This document shows, in pieces, positions 24,231 through 28,512 of a stretch of 28,512 nucleotides of DNA. The notes below the pieces were generated by a model, which saw only the letters and a list, made by a program, of their open reading frames with translations, was not told the DNA's origin and made no database searches. The position numbers and the translations under genes are program-made. Position 1 is the first letter of the stretch. Each line of letters begins with the position of its first letter. This stretch comes from CAZCEC01 sp964497615 (GTDB taxonomy: Bacteria; Chloroflexota; Anaerolineae; Anaerolineales; UBA6663): the NCBI GenBank assembly GCA_964497615.1, contig CAZCEC010000077.1:1-28512 (forward strand), given 5' to 3'.

Positions 24231-25229
24231 ATGAAACTCTCACTGCGCGCCTGGCTGGGGGCCGGTGGATTGTTGTTGATCACCGGAGCGCTATTGGCGA
24301 TCTTTGTGGACCTGGGCGCGGTGGCGGCCCAGCTTCAGGCCGCGAAGGGCCGCTATCTGCTGGCCGCGTCGGCGGCGTTGCTGGCCGGCCTCGCCCTGTA
24401 TGCACTGAGCTGGCGCTGGCTGATGGGCAATCAGCCGCCGGTGGGGTCGGTATGGCACGCCGCCAACGTGGGCCATGCCGTGAACCTCCTCCAGCCCCTG
24501 CGCCTGGGCGAGGCGGCGCGGGTCGCCCTACTGGCGCGAGCGGGCGCGGTCACGGGCGGCGGCGCGGCCTCCAGCGTCGTTGTTGAGCGGCTGTTGATTC
24601 AGGTCATGCGCACGGCCGCACTGGGCGGCGCGATTGTGTTTGGCGTGGGATTGCCCGTGTCGCCCGTGACCGTCGGCGGGGCGGCGGCTTTTCTCGCGGC
24701 GGCCTTCGGGTCCATCCTGTTGCTGCGGCGGTCGCGGGCGGCCATCTTGCGCCGTGGCCCCACAGTGGCGGCCCGCCTGCCACGCCTCACCGAGGCCCGC
24801 GCCCGAGCCATCCTGACCAATCTCTTCGATGGGCTGGAGGTGGCCGCCACGCCTGGGCGTCTGGCGGCGGCCATGACGCTCACGGTTGGGTCATGGGCCT
24901 GCTTCTGGGCGTTTCACGCCCTGGTGCTTATGGCGCTGCCAGAAGCCTTCTCCGTCGAGCAATTGCTGGCGCTATCGCTGGGGGCGCTGGCGCTGGCGCC
25001 GCCCTCCTCGCCCGCGCAGCCAGGCGTCTACCATGCCTCCGTCGTGGCCCCGCTGGTGGTGGTTGGCTTTAGCGAAACGACCCTGACGGCCTATGCCGTG
25101 CTGCTCCACGCCCTGATGATGGCCTGGATGCTGGGCCTGGGCGCGCTGGGCCTGTTGCGTCTCCGCCGGACACCATCACCCCCGTTCCCGCTCCCTCAGG
25201 CACAGGCCGCATCGGCGGCTCAAGACTGA
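24231..25229 (+). CDS. LPG-synthase-type / flippase-like integral membrane protein (UPF0104/AglD family)
   Basis: 332 residues with about eight hydrophobic helices covering most of the chain. Family marks are the N-terminal hydrophobic pair, NLLQPLRLGEAARVALLAR (near 87-105), VVVERLL, and the late SPAQPGVYHASVVAPL loop before the last helices. The family resembles the flippase half of MprF and AglD-type proteins and lacks the cytosolic aminoacyl-transfer domain. It is thought to move or present lipid-linked substrates across the membrane. The start is the ATG at 24231, seven bases after a TATAAT box. It is a single gene, divergent from the M23 peptidase; both may serve the cell envelope. The specific substrate is unknown. 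Confidence 0.88.
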   Translation: MKLSLRAWLGAGGLLLITGALLAIFVDLGAVAAQLQAAKGRYLLAASAALLAGLALYALSWRWLMGNQPPVGSVWHAANVGHAVNLLQPLRLGEAARVALLARAGAVTGGGAASSVVVERLLIQVMRTAALGGAIVFGVGLPVSPVTVGGAAAFLAAAFGSILLLRRSRAAILRRGPTVAARLPRLTEARARAILTNLFDGLEVAATPGRLAAAMTLTVGSWACFWAFHALVLMALPEAFSVEQLLALSLGALALAPPSSPAQPGVYHASVVAPLVVVGFSETTLTAYAVLLHALMMAWMLGLGALGLLRLRRTPSPPFPLPQAQAASAAQD

Positions 25230-25238
25230 CGCCGCGTC

Positions 25239-25285
25239 GCCCCTCTCCCGAGTGCGCAGGATTTGGGCGCGCTCAAGAGAGGGGC
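25239..25285. terminator. Long two-part hairpin after the LPG-synthase-like gene
   Basis: GCCCCTCTC (25239-25247) pairs with GAGAGGGGC (25277-25285). Inside it GAGTGCGC pairs with GCGCGCTC (one G-T), separated from the outer stem by a CC/AA internal loop and closed by a nine-base loop. It starts ten bases after the stop. It has no T-run on either strand, so it may be a structured terminator or a dispersed palindrome. Confidence 0.55.
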
Positions 25286-25322
25286 TTATGATCTGAATCC
25301 CACGCCCTGCACGTCGCACCTT

Positions 25323-25472
25323 TACGGCGCCGCCGTAGAGACGGGGCACCGCCCCGTTTCGCAGGGCCAGGCGGGGCGGGTCCATTCGGAAATAGTGGCC
25401 GCCTGACGAAATCGCCATCCAGCCAACCCGCGCAGGCGGGTTTCGGGCCATTGTTGCCGCGGTTTCAACCGC
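25323..25472. repeat. Cluster of four short palindromes between convergent genes
   Basis: TACGGC-GCC-GCCGTA (25323-25337), ACGGGGC-ACC-GCCCCGT (25341-25357), AACCCGC-GCAG-GCGGGTT (25425-25442) and GCGGT-TTCA-ACCGC (25459-25472, allowing one extra closing pair) follow each other. Units of the type GTAGAGACGGGGC are familiar from environmental genomes as extragenic repeats. The rest of the 326-bp gap 25230-25555 holds no convincing gene. Confidence 0.6.
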
Positions 25473-25555
25473 CAGGCACAACCCTGCCAAAACTGGCGAA
25501 CGCACCCGGGCAGTGCCCCGTCTCGCTCTCGCCATCAACCCGTGGGCTAATCGCT

Positions 25556-26128
25556 TTAGCTGATCGTCGCCGTCACGGTCGTCGGGCCGGTGAAGGCCGC
25601 CATCACGATGATGGCGGTCTCTCCGTCACGCGTGTACTGGAGCGTCACCGTGCCCAGCGCCTCGAAATCGCCGTTGGGCGCCAACTCCCACCCCAGGTCC
25701 ACCATCGCCTCGCGATAGAAGTCCGCCACCTCGTCCACCTCCGCATCCACTTCGTAGATCAAGCTCGCCGAGTCAGCGATGGCGATGTTGACATCGCTCT
25801 CCGCCGCGAATAGCGGGATGCCGTCGGGCCCGTCATCAGCGAACTCGTAGTCGCCCCCGCTCGAGTCATCGCCGCTGTCGTCACCTGTATCGTCGCCCGA
25901 ATCATCGCCCGAGTCGTCCCCCGAGTCGTCGCCGGAGTCATCCCCGTTCAGGGCCGCCTCCGCCGTCGCTTCCGCGGCCTCAGCCGTGGCCTCAAAAGTG
26001 TCTTCGACCGCCTGGGCGGTCGCGTCAATATCGCTGGCGCTGGGGCCGCCCAGCACCGTGGCGCAGGCCAGCGAAGCCATCAGCATCACAATCAACACAA
26101 ACAAGAACAGCACGTTTTTGCGCAGCAT
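25556..26128 (-). CDS. Small lipoprotein with acidic GDDS repeats and a C-terminal beta-alpha domain
   Basis: The start is the ATG at 26128, which has GAGGAGG eight bases upstream; the open frame extends to 26236 without such a site. The 190-residue product has a classic lipoprotein signal with lipobox ASLAC and Cys22. Residues 34-60 are Ala/Glu/Thr-rich (TAEAAEATAEAA). Residues 62-89 are seven tandem GDDS units, one as GDDT. The C-terminal domain (about 92-190) includes VDEVADFYREAMVDLGWEL, then TVTLQYTRDG and IIVMAAFTG, a pattern I associate with small extracytoplasmic lipoproteins of unknown function in Chloroflexota. The acidic stretch may be a flexible, cation-binding spacer, which is inference. 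Confidence 0.87.
   Translation of the reverse strand: MLRKNVLFLFVLIVMLMASLACATVLGGPSASDIDATAQAVEDTFEATAEAAEATAEAALNGDDSGDDSGDDSGDDSGDDTGDDSGDDSSGGDYEFADDGPDGIPLFAAESDVNIAIADSASLIYEVDAEVDEVADFYREAMVDLGWELAPNGDFEALGTVTLQYTRDGETAIIVMAAFTGPTTVTATIS
25862..25945 (-). repeat. Seven tandem 12-bp units encoding GDDS
   Basis: Seven adjacent 12-base units encode GDDS (the fifth GDDT), inside the lipoprotein gene. The units differ at third positions, so the array is not freshly duplicated, although it could still vary in copy number. Confidence 0.85.
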
Positions 26129-26181
26129 TGTGTCCTCCTCGACACCGAGCATCACTTGGGTTGGGAACCGCTCACCGGCGT

Positions 26182-26187
26182 ATTCTA
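26182..26187 (-). promoter_or_regulatory. Candidate -10 box for the GDDS-repeat lipoprotein
   Basis: The minus strand reads TAGAAT about 53 bases before the ATG at 26128, in the 91-bp gap after the upstream AttH-like gene. The best -35, TTCAAT at 18-base spacing, is weak. Confidence 0.3.
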
Positions 26188-26219
26188 CTGCCAACTGGCC
26201 CAAACATTGAACCCTGACT

Positions 26220-27368
26220 TTAGAACTGCCCCGCAATGCTCTGCGCGTAACCTGTCAACTCGATGAATCCATTGCCCGCCACCGCCGCGCCCCCGCTCGT
26301 CCCCGTCAGCCGTACTGCCCCCTCCCAATAGACAAAGCTCACCTGCATCTCCTGGTCGGCCAGCCACGCCTCGGCCATCAGGTCAATCCCCGCCGTGGGG
26401 ATTAGGATGCGCCAGCGCGCCGGGTACTCCGCCCCACTGTTCGGACTGCGCCACGTGTCCAAGACCTCGATCTGAACTTCGGCGGAGGACAACCAGCGCG
26501 TGCTCCCGTCCAGCGCCACCAACGTGCCGCCCGAGGCCGGCTCCAGGCTGCCGTCCTCGCGCCGGATCTGGAAGTACATCAGCTCCTGCCCATCGTCCAA
26601 TTGCAGGCTAAACCAGTCCCACCCAATCGCGCCGGGGCCCAGGGCGCTCGTGCTCCACTCGTGATCGAACCAGCTCTCGCCCGTCACCCTCACCGGTTCG
26701 CCCCCCAGCCGCACTGTACCTTCCGTGCTCATCCGTGTGAAACTCAGGTAGTATGAGGCGTTGCCCGGTGTCTCGCTCTTTGGGCTTAGCCCGCGCTCAC
26801 CGTGCGCCACGATGGGCTTGACCGCGCGCAGGGTAAGGTCGAGCCTCAGCCCCTCTTGCGCGGCCGTCAATCGTACAACGTTGCCCGCTTCGTCCAGCGC
26901 CTCCGCCCGCCAATCCTCCAGCCACACGCCGAAGGGCTCGCCCGTGGCCCCGGCCAGCCCCGCCGCCCCCCGGCTGAAGCGCTCGAAGCTCACGTGCTCA
27001 CCACCGGCCACATCCGTCACGGCGAAGTGCGCGAAGTAAACCTGGTTGGCCGCAAACGGCGATGCCCGTTCTGCCGCCGTTGGGCTGAGCGCCCGCCGGA
27101 AGAACGTCAACTGATAACCCACATGTCCGCCCGTGGCGGTCGTGAGGTTGCCGGTGTAGTACCACCACTCCGTCTGATAGTCGGGGTGCGGCCCGTGGTC
27201 ACGCGGGAACGCGAAGTCAATCGGCTCGAAGGCGCGGCTGTACCCGCTCGGGTCGCCCGTCTCCGGCAGCGTCAGCGGCGCCGGCTCCGCCTCTGTTGGC
27301 CGCGTCGCATACCAAAACACCGCCACACCGACGACCAAGATCAACACCGCCACAACTATCCTGCGCAT
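26220..27368 (-). CDS. AttH/CrtC-type lipocalin-like protein, exported
   Basis: 382 residues. A hydrophobic N-terminal signal or anchor (4-20) is followed by the family signature at 56-76: RDHGPHPDYQTEWWYYTG, then GYQLTFFRRAL, FAHFAVTD, YYLSFTRM, ESWFDHEWS and WDWFSLQLDDGQELMYF. These are hallmarks of the AttH/CrtC (carotenoid 1,2-hydratase-like) superfamily of two stacked lipocalin-like barrels. GAGGAA before the ATG supports the start. The upstream gene is an FtsX/MacB permease, and AttH proteins are often encoded with ATPase and permease genes as AttEFGH, so it is probably the extracytoplasmic partner of that transporter and not a carotenoid enzyme. I saw no carotenoid genes nearby. Confidence 0.93.
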   Translation of the reverse strand: MRRIVVAVLILVVGVAVFWYATRPTEAEPAPLTLPETGDPSGYSRAFEPIDFAFPRDHGPHPDYQTEWWYYTGNLTTATGGHVGYQLTFFRRALSPTAAERASPFAANQVYFAHFAVTDVAGGEHVSFERFSRGAAGLAGATGEPFGVWLEDWRAEALDEAGNVVRLTAAQEGLRLDLTLRAVKPIVAHGERGLSPKSETPGNASYYLSFTRMSTEGTVRLGGEPVRVTGESWFDHEWSTSALGPGAIGWDWFSLQLDDGQELMYFQIRREDGSLEPASGGTLVALDGSTRWLSSAEVQIEVLDTWRSPNSGAEYPARWRILIPTAGIDLMAEAWLADQEMQVSFVYWEGAVRLTGTSGGAAVAGNGFIELTGYAQSIAGQF

Positions 27369-27443
27369 GGATTCCTCAACGCCCTCGCCGGCTCCGCTGT
27401 CCGATGGCTGCCAGACGTTATCACCCGCTCACTCCCACACCCC

Positions 27444-27459
27444 CCGCTGTACTCAGCGG
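27444..27459. repeat. Short hairpin between the permease and AttH genes
   Basis: CCGCTG (27444-27449) pairs with CAGCGG (27454-27459) around TACT, within a C-rich, ACACCCC-like 108-bp spacer. It could partly terminate or process the mRNA, or be another dispersed palindrome. Confidence 0.4.
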
Positions 27460-27476
27460 CTCACACCCCCACACCC

Positions 27477-28512
27477 TCACTCCCCCCTCAACGCCGCCGC
27501 CACCGGCACGCCCAGCAGCCGCCGCATCGGGTAAATCGCCGCCAGCAGCGCCGCCAGCACGCTCACGCCCAGTGCCTGCACGAACACCCACGGGTCCGTC
27601 TCAAGCTGGATCGTCCAGCCAAACGACCGCAGATTGATGACGTAGACGAGCACCAGCGCCAGCACAAAGCCCGTCGGCAGCGACAGCACTCCAGCCGTCG
27701 CCCCCATCAGCCCGGTCTCCATCAGCGTCAGCCGCCACAACTGCCCGGCCGTCAGCCCCAGCGCCTGGAGGGTAGCCAGCTCTCTTGCGCGCTCGATCTG
27801 TAACGCCATGAGCGCGCTCAGCACCCCGATAAAGGCCACCAGCACCGCCAGCAGCCGCAGCGCATTGGTGATGGCGAACGTCCGGTCAAAGACCACCAGC
27901 GCCTCTTCGCGCAGCGCCCGGTTCACCTGCACTTGCAGCGCCGTTCCGCTGAGTGCGGTCCGCAGGTCGGCCGCCACCTGGGCGGGGTCCGCCCCTGCCG
28001 CGACGTGCACCGCCAGCGCCGACAGGCCCGGATCATCCCAATGCTCCCGGTAGGTCGTGCGCGCCATGAGAATCACGCCCTGGTCCGACGAGTAATCGTA
28101 GTAGATGGCGGCGACGGGAAACGTCACCGGACCGCGGTCGGTGCGCAGCGTCACCATGCCGCCCTCCGGCGGCAGGTTGTGCCGATAGGCAAACGGTTCG
28201 CTGACGATAATGGCCCCCTCCATCATCGCTTGCCAGATGTATTCCGGGTCGCCGGACGCGAACCGGTACAGGTCCGCCGACCGCCGCCGCTGCGTGTCCG
28301 CCGCCGATAGCTGCACCGGCCCGAACTCGCTGTCCACCGTCACGCCCCGGATACTCTCCACCTCCGCCACGCCAGGGACGGCGGCTGCCAGGTCCGGCGC
28401 GGCCGGGTCAATCGTCGCCTCGGCCCGCGCCCCGCCCGGCGTCGGCGCCGAAATGTAGATATCCGCTACCAGCGTCAGATCGAGCCAGTTGGTCACGGTA
28501 GCGCGGAAGCTG
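27477..28512 (-). CDS. FtsX/MacB-type ABC transporter permease (5' part outside window)
   Basis: 345 residues of the C-terminal part are visible. The frame is open through the window edge and reads SFRATVTNWLDLTLVADIYI, a form typical of the middle of AttF/AttG permeases, so the GTG at 28496 is not the true start. A periplasmic MacB-like core (to about 205 visible residues) is followed by the FtsX domain with three helices: LRLLAVLVAFIGVLSALMAL, then the cytoplasmic IERARELATLQALGLTAGQL, then two hydrophobic spans ending IYPMRRLLGVPVAAALRGE. The FtsX mechanotransmission fold couples ATP use to extracytoplasmic lipoprotein or substrate extraction. It is followed after 108 bases by the AttH-like gene. 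The ATPase should lie upstream, outside the window. Confidence 0.93.
   Translation of the reverse strand, partial: SFRATVTNWLDLTLVADIYISAPTPGGARAEATIDPAAPDLAAAVPGVAEVESIRGVTVDSEFGPVQLSAADTQRRRSADLYRFASGDPEYIWQAMMEGAIIVSEPFAYRHNLPPEGGMVTLRTDRGPVTFPVAAIYYDYSSDQGVILMARTTYREHWDDPGLSALAVHVAAGADPAQVAADLRTALSGTALQVQVNRALREEALVVFDRTFAITNALRLLAVLVAFIGVLSALMALQIERARELATLQALGLTAGQLWRLTLMETGLMGATAGVLSLPTGFVLALVLVYVINLRSFGWTIQLETDPWVFVQALGVSVLAALLAAIYPMRRLLGVPVAAALRGE

Noticed and set aside
26220..27368. Carotenoid 1,2-hydratase (CrtC)
   Set aside because: The superfamily signature fits, but the neighbouring FtsX permease and the lack of carotenoid genes favour an AttH role.
1..28512. tRNA or rRNA genes, CRISPR arrays, insertion sequences, prophage
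   Set aside because: None was recognised. The only repeats are short palindromes, protein-coding GDDS units and low-complexity linkers.

Overview
The window is GC-rich bacterial DNA that most resembles a Chloroflexota (Anaerolineae-like) genome, probably a metagenome-derived scaffold because it holds a 10-base N gap at 11688-11697. The assignment is inferred from Thr/Pro/Ala-rich linkers such as TPTPT and TATPPP after lipoprotein signals, FHA-ABC exporters beside Ser/Thr kinases, many Cys-anchored lipoproteins and short intergenic palindromes. No rRNA or single diagnostic marker gene is present, so it stays an inference.

Left third (1-9046, minus strand): one uninterrupted frame of more than 3000 codons encodes a hybrid PKS-NRPS running off the window. 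The order is fatty acyl-AMP ligase, ACP, KS, malonyl-type AT, ACP, condensation, glycine-type adenylation, carrier, terminal reductase. It should join a fatty acid, one unreduced malonyl unit and glycine, then release the chain with its reductase.

Centre left (9257-16796, plus strand): a tight four-gene operon, divergent from the PKS-NRPS. It holds an ABCG-type exporter with three FHA domains, two jelly-roll-like lipoproteins and a membrane Ser/Thr kinase with an extracellular SUMF1-like domain. Disordered linkers of the exporter and the kinase share the motif A-T-V-[M/I]-E-P (three copies), a candidate phospho-threonine/FHA switch. The layout recalls the mycobacterial Rv1747/PknF pair. A perfect 13-bp hairpin ends the operon.

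Centre right (16866-25229): a minus-strand M20 metallopeptidase; a plus-strand His-rich, tail-anchored protein; bL25 (rplY) with its terminator; a minus-strand operon of a TolB/WD40-like lipoprotein, an MFS exporter and a CoA-type Nudix hydrolase; then an M23 peptidase divergent from an LPG-synthase-like membrane protein, each with a -10 box placed for leaderless mRNA.

Right end (25230-28512): a hairpin-rich intergenic region, then three minus-strand genes: a GDDS-repeat lipoprotein, an AttH/CrtC lipocalin-like protein and the C-terminal part of an FtsX/MacB permease. The last two look like the end of an AttEFGH-type ABC operon.
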